Of a stretch of DNA of 53,310 bases, positions 8,362 through 17,300 are shown one piece after another. The notes under the pieces were generated by a model. The model had not been told where the DNA came from. It ran no database searches and saw only the letters and a list, made by a program, of their open reading frames with translations. This stretch comes from Acidimicrobiaceae bacterium (GTDB lineage Bacteria; Actinomycetota; Acidimicrobiia; Acidimicrobiales; RAAP-2). A program made the position numbers and the translations under genes. The stretch lies in the NCBI GenBank assembly GCA_003155915.1, contig PMFA01000006.1:1-53310 (forward strand), given 5' to 3'. The stretch's first letter is position 1. The number at the start of each line of letters is the position of its first letter.

Positions 8362-8560
8362 CGCGCCTTCAAATTTAGGCATTTTCCTGTACTAGGTTCT
8401 CTGGCAGGTGCATTCTGGTAGGGGAGCGATCAACATCGATTTCGTGATGTCGTGTGGCGCTGAGTTGCAATCGCGCGACACCGTCGTCGGAGTTGGTTCG
8501 ATCGAAATCACCAAAGTGAATCGTTAAGGGAATCATCGACGAATGGTTCGATGAAGGAGT

Positions 8561-8587
8561 GAACCTTCGGGTTCTTAAAGGAGTTTC
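8561..8587 (+). promoter_or_regulatory. Short leader hairpin and ribosome binding site before the transporter operon
   Basis: GAACC (8561-8565) pairs with GGTTC (8570-8574) across a TTCG tetraloop-like turn; AAAGGAG follows at 8578-8584, 6 nt before the ATG at 8591. A second Shine-Dalgarno-like GAAGGAG lies at 8553-8559. The rest of 8362-8560 shows no gene and no convincing promoter box to my eye. A role in operon expression is speculative. Confidence 0.3.
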
Positions 8588-8590
8588 ATT

Positions 8591-10249
8591 ATGAGAAGGA
8601 AGTCCCGGGTAGGTCTTCTTGCTTCGACACTCGCTCTCGTGGCCAGCACGTGCGTGATGGGAATGCCGGCCATTGCCGGAGCGTCCGGTCAGACACCACT
8701 GAACCTCGACAACGAGCAAGGTGAACTGTGGCCATGTGCGTTCACACCGTTCAACGGATTCGACGCGATGTTCTCGGTGGGCACGATCTACGAGACGCTC
8801 GACTTCGTGAACGCTCTGCAGAATTCGAAGGTCACGCCGTGGCTCGCGACCGCGTACGCGTGGAGCAACAACAACAAGACCCTGACCTTCACCATCCGCT
8901 CCGGTGTGAAATGGACCGACGGCACTCCCTTCAGCGCCGCCGACGTCGCCTACACCTTCAACCTCTTGAAGAAGTACCCGGCCCTCGATCTCAACGCGGT
9001 GTGGTCGGTGCTCTCGAGTGTCAAGCAGAGTGGCTCGAACAAGGTGGTCTTCGACTTCTCGAAGTCGGCCGTGCCGTACTTCTACTACGTCGCGGACCAG
9101 GTTCCGATCGTGCCCGAGCACATCTGGAGCAAGATCAAGAACCCGGTCACGGACCCGATCGCCAAGCCCGTGGGCACCGGTGGCTACGAGTTGGCCAGTT
9201 GCACGCCCCAGAACATCAAGTGGACAGCGAATCCGAACTACTGGCAGAAGGGTCTGCCCGTCGTGAAGACGCTGAACATGCCCGCGTTCCTCTCGAACAA
9301 CACGGCCAACGAGTACTTGGCCCAGGGCTCGTCGGCCTACGGCGCGCAGTTCATCCCGAACATCAAGAGCTACTTCGTGGCGAAGAAGGCCGGCAACGGC
9401 TACTGGTTCCCGCCCGTCGCCAACGTCTCGCTCTTCCCGAACCTGAAGAGCGGACCGACCGCGGACGTCGCGGTTCGCGAAGCGATCAGTTACGGCCTGA
9501 ACCGCGCTGCGATCTCCAAGATCGGTGAGTACGGCTACGAGCCGCCCGCGAGCCAAACCGGCGTCGTGGCGCCCACCTTCAAGGCGTGGAGCAGTTCGTC
9601 GGCGACGGCGTTGGCCGGCAAAGGCTACGACCCGGCGAAGGCCATCTCGGTCTTGAAGGCCGACGGCTACAAGATGGGGAGTGACGGCTTCTTCTCGAAG
9701 AACGGCAAGGAACTGAGCCTGACGGTCATTACCAACGGGGGCTACTCCGACTGGGTGGCCGACATGCAGGTCGTGAGCCAACAGCTCGCCAAGGTCGGCA
9801 TCAAGGTCACCGTCGACGGCGCCGCCGCGTCGAACTTCACGACCGACGTCTTGAACGGACAGTTCCAGTTGGCCTACGACGTGGAGACCGGTGGTCCGTC
9901 GCCGTTCTACGAGATGCGCCAGTGGTTGTACTCGAAGAACTCCGCCGCTATCGGTTCGCCGGCGCCGTCGAACTGGGAGCGTTTCTCGAGCCCCGCGGTC
10001 GACGCGCTGTTGAACCAGTACGGTTCGACGACGAGTTCGGCCACGCAGCACTCGATCATCGACAAACTGCAGACGATCATGGTGCAACAGTTGCCGGTCA
10101 TCCCGGTCTTGGAAGAGGTCGACTGGTTCCAGTACAACTCTGATGAGTACTCCGGCTTCCCGTCGGCAACGAACCCCTACGCGCAGCCCGGCCTGTACAA
10201 CGTGCCGGACTGGGGTGTCGTGGTACTGCACCTGAAGCCAAAAAAGTAA
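8591..10249 (+). CDS. ABC transporter substrate-binding protein, SBP family 5 (Opp/Dpp type)
   Basis: 552 residues. A Sec signal peptide (basic MRRKSR, hydrophobic core, cleavage near AIAGA) is followed by the large two-lobe family-5 fold with the typical FTIRSGVKWTDGTPFSAAD signature near residue 100 and NPNYW, and an AISYGLNR helix. A Cys at residue 18 lies inside the hydrophobic core but in a poor lipobox context. Family 5 binds peptides, nickel, and also chitin and plant oligosaccharides. The downstream permeases, ATPases and especially the GH20 hexosaminidase favour an oligosaccharide such as a chitooligosaccharide, as in the Vibrio chitobiose operon, but peptides (for example muropeptides) remain possible. 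Confidence 0.9.
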   Translation: MRRKSRVGLLASTLALVASTCVMGMPAIAGASGQTPLNLDNEQGELWPCAFTPFNGFDAMFSVGTIYETLDFVNALQNSKVTPWLATAYAWSNNNKTLTFTIRSGVKWTDGTPFSAADVAYTFNLLKKYPALDLNAVWSVLSSVKQSGSNKVVFDFSKSAVPYFYYVADQVPIVPEHIWSKIKNPVTDPIAKPVGTGGYELASCTPQNIKWTANPNYWQKGLPVVKTLNMPAFLSNNTANEYLAQGSSAYGAQFIPNIKSYFVAKKAGNGYWFPPVANVSLFPNLKSGPTADVAVREAISYGLNRAAISKIGEYGYEPPASQTGVVAPTFKAWSSSSATALAGKGYDPAKAISVLKADGYKMGSDGFFSKNGKELSLTVITNGGYSDWVADMQVVSQQLAKVGIKVTVDGAAASNFTTDVLNGQFQLAYDVETGGPSPFYEMRQWLYSKNSAAIGSPAPSNWERFSSPAVDALLNQYGSTTSSATQHSIIDKLQTIMVQQLPVIPVLEEVDWFQYNSDEYSGFPSATNPYAQPGLYNVPDWGVVVLHLKPKK

Positions 10250-10274
10250 TCAATTGTCGGTCTGAGTCGGGGAG

Positions 10275-11258
10275 ATGAGGTTCCTAGCTCGCCGTCTGGG
10301 TTTTCTGCTCATTGCATTGTGGGCAGCCATGACGGTGAACTTCCTCATCCCTCGACTCATGCCGGGCAACCCCGCCGAGGCGATGATGGGGCGACTACGC
10401 GGTCACATCAACCCGGCGTCGCTGAAGGCCCTCGAGGTCGCCTTCGGCATCAATACGCACCAGAGTCTGATCTCTTCGTATTTCGCCTACCTGAACAACT
10501 GCGTCCACCTCAACTTCGGGATCTCACTGTTGGACTTCCCCGAACCGGTGAGTCACGTCATCGCCCAAGCCCTGCCGTGGTCGCTCGGACTCGTGGGTGT
10601 CAGCACAATCCTCGGCTTTCTTATCGGGACCATGTTGGGCGCCGTTGCGGCGTGGCGCCGGGGCGGTGCGCTCGATAGCGTCCTGCCGCCGGTCTTCATC
10701 GTGATCTCGGCCTTCCCGTACTTCTTCCTCGGACTGCTGTTTATCTGGTTCTTCGGGTTGACGCTCGGCTGGTTCCCGATACTCGGGGGATATACCGAAA
10801 CCGCGACACCGTCCTTGACGCTGGGCTTTATCTGGAACATCATCGATCACTCCATTCTCCCGGCCTTCACGATCTTGATCACGTCGATCGGTGGCTGGAT
10901 CCTCACGATGCGCAACAACATGATCACGGTCGTGGCCGAGGACTACGTCAAGATGGGACGGGCCAAGGGCCTCAAGCCCCGTCGCATCCTCTGGCAGTAC
11001 GCCGGACGCAACGCGCTCTTGCCGAACTTGACCGGCTTTGCGATGTCGCTGGGCTTCGTGATCTCAGGCGCGATACTTGTCGAGTACGTGTTCAACTATC
11101 CCGGATTGGGATTCTTGCTACTGCAGGCCGTGGAGAACGAGGACTTCCCGCTGATGCAGGCGCTGTTCTTGCTCATCACGGTGGCGGTCCTCGTCGCGAT
11201 TTTCATCGCTGACATCGCCACGTCGCTGCTGGATCCTCGAACAAGGACCACCTCGTGA
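10275..11258 (+). CDS. ABC transporter permease, DppB/OppB type
   Basis: 327 residues with the DppB plan: N-terminal membrane segment (LGFLLIALWAAMTVNFLIPRLMPGNP), a periplasmic stretch, then five further hydrophobic helices. The cytoplasmic coupling loop is visible as EDYVKMGRAKGLKPRRILWQYAGRNA, the EAA motif that contacts the ATPase. GGGGAG lies directly before ATG 10275. The gene follows the binding protein by 25 nt, and its stop overlaps the next permease by 4 bp (GTGA). It would form one half of the membrane channel with the following DppC-type protein. Confidence 0.92.
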   Translation: MRFLARRLGFLLIALWAAMTVNFLIPRLMPGNPAEAMMGRLRGHINPASLKALEVAFGINTHQSLISSYFAYLNNCVHLNFGISLLDFPEPVSHVIAQALPWSLGLVGVSTILGFLIGTMLGAVAAWRRGGALDSVLPPVFIVISAFPYFFLGLLFIWFFGLTLGWFPILGGYTETATPSLTLGFIWNIIDHSILPAFTILITSIGGWILTMRNNMITVVAEDYVKMGRAKGLKPRRILWQYAGRNALLPNLTGFAMSLGFVISGAILVEYVFNYPGLGFLLLQAVENEDFPLMQALFLLITVAVLVAIFIADIATSLLDPRTRTTS

Positions 11259-12151
11259 GAGCGCTTCGAGTTCTCTTGCACGTGCCCGGCCGGGTGTTTC
11301 GTTTCATGCGACGTGACAAGAAGGCCGCCACCGGGGCGATCATCCTCTTCGTCTTGCTGGTGTTGACGGCCTTCCCGACGTGGTTTACACCGCACGACCC
11401 GGCCGCCGAGATCTACACGCCGGGCGCCGCTGTCTCGTGGTCGCACCTGCTCGGAACGACGTCCTTCGGCCAGGACGTGTTCTCCCAAGTGATCGCGGGG
11501 ACCCGCCAGTCCGTGATGATCGCGTTGATCGTGGGATTCTTCTGCACCGTGATCTCGGTCATCGTGGGAATTTCGGCCGCCTACATGGGCGGCATCGTCG
11601 ACGACGGACTGTCGCTCTTGACCGACGTCGTGCTCGTCATCCCCACGTTCCCGTTGATCATCGTGATCGTCGGGTACCTCAAGAGCGCCGGTTTCTGGCT
11701 GATGGTGTTCGTGCTCGTTTTCACCGGTTGGTCCTACGGGGCCAGGCAACTCCGCGTCCAGGCGCTGTCGCTGCGAAATCGCGACTACCTGCTCGCGGCC
11801 AAGGCCCGGGGCGAATCGAGTTGGTACGTCATCACGGTCGAGTTGATACCGCCGATGACGTCGCTCATCGTGGCCAATTTCCTCGGCGCCGCGCTCTACG
11901 CCGTGCTCGCGTCGGCCGGACTGCAGTTCGTCGGACTCGGCAACCTCAATGCCGAATCGTGGGGCACGATGTTGTACTGGGCGCAGAACAACGAGGCCCT
12001 GCAAACGGGACTTCCGCTATGGGCGTTGGCCCCCGGCGTCGCGATCGCGATCCTCGGCAGCGGCCTCGCGCTGCTCAACTACGCCTTTGACGAGGTGGCG
12101 AACCCCGCGTTGCGACCGGTACGAGCCATGAAGAAGCGCAGGGTGGCGTGA
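11255..12151 (+). CDS. ABC transporter permease, DppC/OppC type
   Basis: 298 residues starting with GTG at 11255, overlapping the upstream stop. It has a short basic N-terminus, a first membrane helix (GAIILFVLLVLTAFPTWF), the HLLGTTSFGQDVFSQVIAGTRQS segment typical of DppC proteins near residue 65, and the EAA coupling loop RNRDYLLAAKARGESSWYVI near residue 175. It pairs with the DppB-type permease. A GTGA overlap couples it to the first ATPase gene. Confidence 0.92.
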   Translation: MRALRVLLHVPGRVFRFMRRDKKAATGAIILFVLLVLTAFPTWFTPHDPAAEIYTPGAAVSWSHLLGTTSFGQDVFSQVIAGTRQSVMIALIVGFFCTVISVIVGISAAYMGGIVDDGLSLLTDVVLVIPTFPLIIVIVGYLKSAGFWLMVFVLVFTGWSYGARQLRVQALSLRNRDYLLAAKARGESSWYVITVELIPPMTSLIVANFLGAALYAVLASAGLQFVGLGNLNAESWGTMLYWAQNNEALQTGLPLWALAPGVAIAILGSGLALLNYAFDEVANPALRPVRAMKKRRVA

Positions 12152-13125
12152 GCGAGCCGATCCTTCAAGTTCGCGACCTCCGAGTCGAGTACGCCACGCC
12201 GGCCGGCCCCGCCCAAGCCGTCGGCGGTGTCTCCTTCGACCTCGCCAAGGGCGAGTTCCTCGCCATCGTCGGCGAGTCGGGTTGCGGAAAGTCGACGCTG
12301 CTCTTCGCCGTCGCCCAACTACTCACGTACCCGGGCCGCCTGGCCGGTGGCGAGGTGCTCTTCGACGGCGTGGACTTCACGACGCTCAAACCCGAAGAAC
12401 TACGACTGCACCGCTGGAGGGACATCTCGGTCGTCATGCAAAGCGCTATGAACGCGCTCAACCCGACGCTGACAATCGGTGCCCAACTGACCGACGCGTG
12501 CAAGGCGCACACCGAATGGAGCGACGAGAAGATCGCGCAACGCTCGGCCGAGGTGCTCGCCATGGTTGCCATCGACGCGGTGCACTTGAAGAGCTACCCC
12601 TTCCAGCTCTCGGGCGGCATGCGACAGCGCGCGATGATCGCCATGGCGCTTCTTCTCGAGCCCAAACTGGTCATCATGGATGAGCCGACTTCGGCGCTGG
12701 ACGTCGTGGCGCAACGTTCACTCATGCACCAGGTCGAGACGCTGCGCCACCAGTTGGGCTTCGCGGTCATCTTCGTCACGCACGACATGAGCGTCGTGTC
12801 GCACTACTCCGATCGACTCGCGGTGATGTACGCCGGTGAGATCGTCGAGCTCGGTCCGACGCGCGAGGTCTTCGACCGACCGGAGCACCCGTACTCCCAG
12901 GGACTCATGGAGGCGTTCCCGTCGCTGCTCGGCGAGTCCAAGCAGCTCACCGGCATCGCCGGCAATCCGCCGTCGCTCGTGGACCCCCCGGAGGGATGTC
13001 TCTTCGCGCCGCGCTGCGCGTACGCGAACGATGAGTGTCGCAGCGTTCGTCCCGAACTGATCGCCTACGGGAACCACCAAGTGCGTTGCCACCTGGTCGC
13101 TCGAACGAGGAAGAACGATGCCTGA
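12148..13125 (+). CDS. ABC transporter ATP-binding protein, DppD/OppD type
   Basis: 325 residues. Walker A GESGCGKST (residues about 41-49), Q-loop VVMQSAMNALNP, signature LSGGMRQR, Walker B LVIMDEPTSALD and the switch His in VTHDMS are all present. The C-terminus contains the oligopeptide-family extension with GCLFAPRCAYANDEC, whose cysteines are characteristic of the Opp/Dpp group. GTG 12148 overlaps the permease stop; the stop at 13125 overlaps the next ATPase start by 8 bp. It would energise transport together with that second ATPase. Confidence 0.92.
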   Translation: MSEPILQVRDLRVEYATPAGPAQAVGGVSFDLAKGEFLAIVGESGCGKSTLLFAVAQLLTYPGRLAGGEVLFDGVDFTTLKPEELRLHRWRDISVVMQSAMNALNPTLTIGAQLTDACKAHTEWSDEKIAQRSAEVLAMVAIDAVHLKSYPFQLSGGMRQRAMIAMALLLEPKLVIMDEPTSALDVVAQRSLMHQVETLRHQLGFAVIFVTHDMSVVSHYSDRLAVMYAGEIVELGPTREVFDRPEHPYSQGLMEAFPSLLGESKQLTGIAGNPPSLVDPPEGCLFAPRCAYANDECRSVRPELIAYGNHQVRCHLVARTRKNDA

Positions 13126-14080
13126 CGCCATCTTGAGGGTCCAGGACCTCACGCGACTGTTCCGAGTCGGCGGCTTTCGCACGCGCGGACAACTGCACGC
13201 CATCGACGAGGTCTCCTTCGAAGTCGCGTCGGGCGAGATCGTGGCGCTCGTCGGCGAGTCGGGCTCGGGCAAGTCGACGATCGCGCGGGTCCTGGCGGGG
13301 TTGTATCCGGCGACGTCGGGCTCGTTCGTGTTCGAGGGCAAGGCCATGGGTCGTCGCGAGGTTCGCGCGAGCCGGGGCGATATGCCGATGGTCTTTCAGG
13401 ATCCCTTCGGTTCGATCAACCCCGTCTTGCGGGTCGGCCACGCACTGTTGCGTTCACTGAAACTGCACCGCCCCGACATCAAACGCGCCGATCGTTTCGC
13501 CGAGGCGGTCGCGTTGGTCGAGAAGGTCGGGCTCACGCCGGGCGAGGAGGTACTGCGCCGTTACCCGCACGAGCTCTCCGGCGGACAGCGCCAACGCCTG
13601 GGCTTCGCCCAGGCGTTGGCGTCGCGACCGTCGCTGATCCTCGCCGACGAGCCGGTCTCCATGCTCGACGTCTCGATTCGCATCGGTCTGCTGAACGTCA
13701 TGAAGGAGTTGCGCGACAACGAGGGCGTCTCCATCCTCTACATCACGCACGACCTGGCCAGCGCGCGCTACGTCGCCGATCGCATGATTGTCCTCTACGC
13801 CGGTCGGATCGCCGAAGAGGGTCTCACCACTGAGGTGATCGGTTCGCCGCAACACCCCTACACGCGACTGCTGATGTCCTCAGCGCCCGACCCGCACCTC
13901 GCGCCGACGGCCTTTGAGGGCGACGACCTGGGTGAGCCACCCAAGGTGATAAACCCCGGACCCGGGTGTCGCTTCGCGCCGCGATGTCCACTGGCCATGG
14001 ACCAGTGCGTGGTCACCACACCGCCGATGGTGGCACTCTCGGCGACCCATCACGCGGCCTGCTACGCAGTGAAGCCGTAG
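13118..14080 (+). CDS. ABC transporter ATP-binding protein, DppF/OppF type
   Basis: 320 residues. Walker A GESGSGKST, Q-loop MVFQDPFGSINP, signature LSGGQRQRLGFAQAL, Walker B LILADEPVSMLD, switch His in ITHDLASARY, and the C-terminal CRFAPRCPLAMDQC cysteine cluster of the Opp/Dpp group. ATG at 13118 is inside the end of the previous gene. Its TAG (14078-14080) shares one base with the GTG of the following GH20 gene, so hexosaminidase synthesis is likely coupled to the transporter. Confidence 0.92.
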   Translation: MPDAILRVQDLTRLFRVGGFRTRGQLHAIDEVSFEVASGEIVALVGESGSGKSTIARVLAGLYPATSGSFVFEGKAMGRREVRASRGDMPMVFQDPFGSINPVLRVGHALLRSLKLHRPDIKRADRFAEAVALVEKVGLTPGEEVLRRYPHELSGGQRQRLGFAQALASRPSLILADEPVSMLDVSIRIGLLNVMKELRDNEGVSILYITHDLASARYVADRMIVLYAGRIAEEGLTTEVIGSPQHPYTRLLMSSAPDPHLAPTAFEGDDLGEPPKVINPGPGCRFAPRCPLAMDQCVVTTPPMVALSATHHAACYAVKP

Positions 14081-15606
14081 TGGACGTCACCCTCGTTCCT
14101 CTGCCACGCTCAATGGACGTTCGCAGCGGGACGTTGACGCTTCACTCGCCGCTGCGAATATCGGTTGAAAGCGAATGGCGCGACGTCGTCGAGACCTTTG
14201 CGCGGGACCTCACCGCATCGATCGGCTGGGACGTCGAGTTCGTGGACGGCTCGACGACGCCTGACGTGATCATTCGCAAGGTGAACGACTGCGGCGACGA
14301 GGAGTATCGCCTGTCGATCGACGAGGAGGTCACAATCGACGCCAGCACTGCGGCCGGCGTCGCGTACGCTCTCACGGTCCTTCGCCAACTGGGGCCGAAC
14401 GCCCTCTGGTCGAGCGCCGCGACGCTCGACACGCTCGAACTCCCTCGGCTCTTCATTGAAGACGGGCCGCGCTTCGCGTGGCGCGGTGTTCACCTGGACG
14501 TGGCTCGTCATTTCTTCGACGTCGAGACGGTCTGTCGGCTGATCGATCAGATTGCGGCGCACCGACTCAATCGACTTCACCTCCACCTCAATGACGACCA
14601 GGGCTGGCGCGTCGAGGTACCGCAATGGCCACTCCTGGGTTCCGTTGCGTCGGTGCGCCGCTCCTCGCCGATCGGGCACGAAGGCGACGGCCTCGACGAC
14701 GACGTCGAGCACGCCGGTTGCTATAGCGCGCCGGACCTCGAAGCGATCCGTCAACACGCTCTTCGACGCTTCGTCACGATCGTCCCGGAGATCGATCTGC
14801 CCGGTCACGCCCAGGCGGTGATCGCCGCGTACCCCGACCTGGGAAACGGTGACGAGCCGTTGGAGGTGTGGGCTCGTTGGGGGATCAGTGAGCACGTACT
14901 CAATGTCGGGGAGCGTGCCTTGACCTTCGCCGAAGACGTCGTGCGCTACGTCGCGAGTCGATTTCCCGGAAGTCCGGTTCACATCGGCGGCGACGAGTGT
15001 CCGACGACCGAATGGGAGCGGAGTGAACTCGCTCACGCCGTGATGGCCGAGCTCGGATTCAGCGACGAGCGTCAGTTGCAAGGGCTCTTCACCGATCGGC
15101 TGACCGCGGCGCTTCGTAGGGACGGACACGAAGTGCTGGCGTGGGACGAGGTGATGGACGCCGACGTCGACCAGGACGTCGTGATCTGCGCGTGGCGCCA
15201 CTCCGTGCGCGGGCGACTCGCGGCCGAGTCGGGACACGACGTCGTCATGGCGCCGATGCAGTTCCTCTACTTTGACTGGCTGAGCAGCGACGAGGTGGAT
15301 GAACCGGTCGCCCTGGCTCCGCGACCGGCGGTCACGACCTGGGAGAAGGTCTATCGGTTCTCGGTGATCCCTCCCGGGCTCGACGAGAAGTATTGGCATC
15401 ACGTGCGAGGGGCGCAAGTACAACTCTGGAGCGAGTACATTGCCACGCGCGAGCACTTGGACTACATGGCCTTTCCGCGCACGGCCGCTTTCGCCGAGGT
15501 CGTCTGGGGGAACCCGGAGTCCCTTGATTCGTTTCGTCCCCGCCTCGCGCGCCACGCGCAGCGACTGGCGGCGATGGGCGTTCACTTCCGGCCACTTGAC
15601 CGCTGA
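14080..15606 (+). CDS. Beta-N-acetylhexosaminidase, glycoside hydrolase family 20
   Basis: 508 residues with no signal peptide, so probably cytoplasmic. An N-terminal GH20b-like domain (residues 1-125) is followed by the catalytic barrel beginning RFAWRGVHLDVARHFF. HLHLNDDQGWRVE and the catalytic pair Asp305-Glu306 in HIGGDECPTTEW are conserved, with WDEV and VQLWSEY near the C-terminus supplying active-site Trp and Glu. It releases terminal GlcNAc or GalNAc from oligosaccharides using substrate-assisted catalysis. The GTG at 14080 overlaps the upstream ATPase stop; the open frame extends back to 13966 but only as a shadow. The stop TGA overlaps the next ATG (TGATG). It would cleave what the adjacent transporter brings in. 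Confidence 0.92.
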   Translation: MDVTLVPLPRSMDVRSGTLTLHSPLRISVESEWRDVVETFARDLTASIGWDVEFVDGSTTPDVIIRKVNDCGDEEYRLSIDEEVTIDASTAAGVAYALTVLRQLGPNALWSSAATLDTLELPRLFIEDGPRFAWRGVHLDVARHFFDVETVCRLIDQIAAHRLNRLHLHLNDDQGWRVEVPQWPLLGSVASVRRSSPIGHEGDGLDDDVEHAGCYSAPDLEAIRQHALRRFVTIVPEIDLPGHAQAVIAAYPDLGNGDEPLEVWARWGISEHVLNVGERALTFAEDVVRYVASRFPGSPVHIGGDECPTTEWERSELAHAVMAELGFSDERQLQGLFTDRLTAALRRDGHEVLAWDEVMDADVDQDVVICAWRHSVRGRLAAESGHDVVMAPMQFLYFDWLSSDEVDEPVALAPRPAVTTWEKVYRFSVIPPGLDEKYWHHVRGAQVQLWSEYIATREHLDYMAFPRTAAFAEVVWGNPESLDSFRPRLARHAQRLAAMGVHFRPLDR

Positions 15607-16610
15607 TGCGCGACGTCGAGACCACCCTCGCTGAGATGCGCGAGTTCTTGCCGGTGGCGTCGAAGGACGATGAACAGCGAGTGCGCGATCTCACCGAGCG
15701 GGATATCAAGCGCACGCTCCGTGACGTGCGTATCCCCGACGTCGTCATCGGTCGAGTCCTCGCGCAGTGGCCGGAGTTCCGCGCCGACGACGAATGGGTG
15801 TCGTTGCTCGCGTCGCTCGTTGCGTGGGTTGACCAGTGTCGCGGTGACGTCGATGTCCCGATCCCGATCTGGGACGACCTCGACGACGCCGGCGAGAGTG
15901 GCCGAATCTTCTACTTCTATCTCTTCGCGATCTGTTACGACCTCGCGTGCGGGTTCCTGTCCGACGGTGGATGCCCGTCGGACGTCATCGATTCAACGAT
16001 GACCGTTGTGCCACGACACGTGCAGATTCATGAGCGCAAGAGGGGGAGTGTTGGCTTCGAACCGGGCTGGTGGCTACTGCCGATACTGCGCGGCGAGATG
16101 GTGCAGGTGGGAAGCCTCCAGTTTCATCGCGTGAATCTTGGCGTCGGGAACCTCTCGCCCGAGCCGTGGTATTCGATCGAGGAGAGTCTCGAGCGCGGTG
16201 TCGGATTTCGACGGGGCGACCCTTCCGTCGGGATTCATATTCCCTACGGCGCAGCGCTCGCGCCTCACGATCTCGACGCGACGTTCGCCCGGGCGCGCGA
16301 AGTCCTCAGCGCGATGTGGCGCGTGAATCAGCGACGCCTCGCCACGTGCCAGTCATGGTTACTCGACGCGCAATTGACGGACTTCCTTGATCCGGCGAGC
16401 AACATCGTGCAGTTTCAGCGCCGTTTCAATCTCCTCGACGACTGGTACGACAACGACGAAGAGACCATCGGCTTCATCTTTCAGAAATCTGGGGTCGGGT
16501 GGGCGGATCTACCACGCGACACGTCGTTGCAGCGAGGTGTCCTCGACCTGCTCGAGCGCGGGGGCCATTGGCGCGCGCGGCCCGGCTGGATGGATTTCGA
16601 CGGCAACTAA
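15606..16610 (+). CDS. GNAT-like acyltransferase (NAT_N / GNAT_C two-domain family)
   Basis: 334 residues. The N-terminal third is helical (ERDIKRTLRDVRIPDVV). The C-terminal half contains a tract I recognise from 'acyltransferase domain-containing' proteins with a GNAT-like C-terminal domain: IHERKRGSVGFEPGWWLLP, LQFHRVNL, VGIHIPYGAAL, the TCQSWLLDAQL segment, NIVQFQRRFNL and the final TSLQRGVLDLLERGGHW. Substrate is unknown. The ATG overlaps the hexosaminidase stop, so it belongs to the same operon; acylation or deacylation of an imported amino sugar is a reasonable guess but not shown. It converges with the DinB-family gene, leaving only 19 bp between stops. Confidence 0.7.
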   Translation: MRDVETTLAEMREFLPVASKDDEQRVRDLTERDIKRTLRDVRIPDVVIGRVLAQWPEFRADDEWVSLLASLVAWVDQCRGDVDVPIPIWDDLDDAGESGRIFYFYLFAICYDLACGFLSDGGCPSDVIDSTMTVVPRHVQIHERKRGSVGFEPGWWLLPILRGEMVQVGSLQFHRVNLGVGNLSPEPWYSIEESLERGVGFRRGDPSVGIHIPYGAALAPHDLDATFARAREVLSAMWRVNQRRLATCQSWLLDAQLTDFLDPASNIVQFQRRFNLLDDWYDNDEETIGFIFQKSGVGWADLPRDTSLQRGVLDLLERGGHWRARPGWMDFDGN

Positions 16611-16629
16611 TGGCGTGGCCGCCACCGAT

Positions 16630-17154
16630 TCACGGGGCGTCGACGACGGGGAGGAACTCTCGCCAAGGGCCAATGGCATCCTTGTACTGCTTGGCCATCG
16701 TCTTGACGATTTGGTCGAGGTGATTCAGGTCGTGCACGACCCAGGCCGCGAGTAACTGACTCAGCGTGACGTCCCCGAAGGTGGGATGGATTCCGATTCG
16801 TTCCAGGTCATTGACCGACACGAGGGCCTCGAGTTGTTCGAGGTTCAATGTCCGGATCACTTTGAAGTGTTCGAGGAGATCGGTGATCGACCAGCCCTCA
16901 AAACGTGCGAAACCGGCTCCGCGATCTATCGGTTCGAAGGCGGTCGGTTCGCTGGACGCGAGAATCGTCGTGGTCCGGTCCATCCAATCGGACTCTTCGA
17001 CGTGAGTCAGGTGTCCCAGAACTTGAAACGGCGACCACGTGTCGCGTCCTTCGTTGGCCGCGGTCCACTCCTCGCCCAATCCGGAGAGAAGTGCACTCAA
17101 AGCATCCGGTGTACGAGCGAGAACCGCCGTAGCGAGCTTGAGTGAGAAGTCCAT
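16630..17154 (-). CDS. DinB-family (DinB_2) metal-binding protein
   Basis: 174 residues with the four-helix-bundle pattern of the DinB/YfiT group. The three metal-ligand histidines appear at HLTHVEESDW (one in the second helix) and VVHDLNHLDQIV (the H-x3-H pair in the last helix). Most members are of unknown function; some are thiol-dependent S-transferases using bacillithiol or mycothiol. It is transcribed alone, away from DUF1003. Its start ATG at 17154 leaves a 146-bp divergent promoter region. Confidence 0.85.
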   Translation of the reverse strand: MDFSLKLATAVLARTPDALSALLSGLGEEWTAANEGRDTWSPFQVLGHLTHVEESDWMDRTTTILASSEPTAFEPIDRGAGFARFEGWSITDLLEHFKVIRTLNLEQLEALVSVNDLERIGIHPTFGDVTLSQLLAAWVVHDLNHLDQIVKTMAKQYKDAIGPWREFLPVVDAP

Positions 17155-17300
17155 GTCGTCATCGTCGCACAGCGCGGTGACGGGCGCGATTCGAAGACCC
17201 CTTCGTCACATCTTTCCACGCGTTGCATCACCACAATATGCTCAGCGTGCAAGCGGCAACTGACGTTCATTGACCACCCCAAACGTGTGAGAATCCCGGT

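Noticed and set aside
8375-10231. 618-codon minus-strand open frame
   Set aside because: Antisense shadow of the binding-protein gene; Arg/Val-rich translation with no domain, while the plus strand has a clear signal peptide and family-5 fold.
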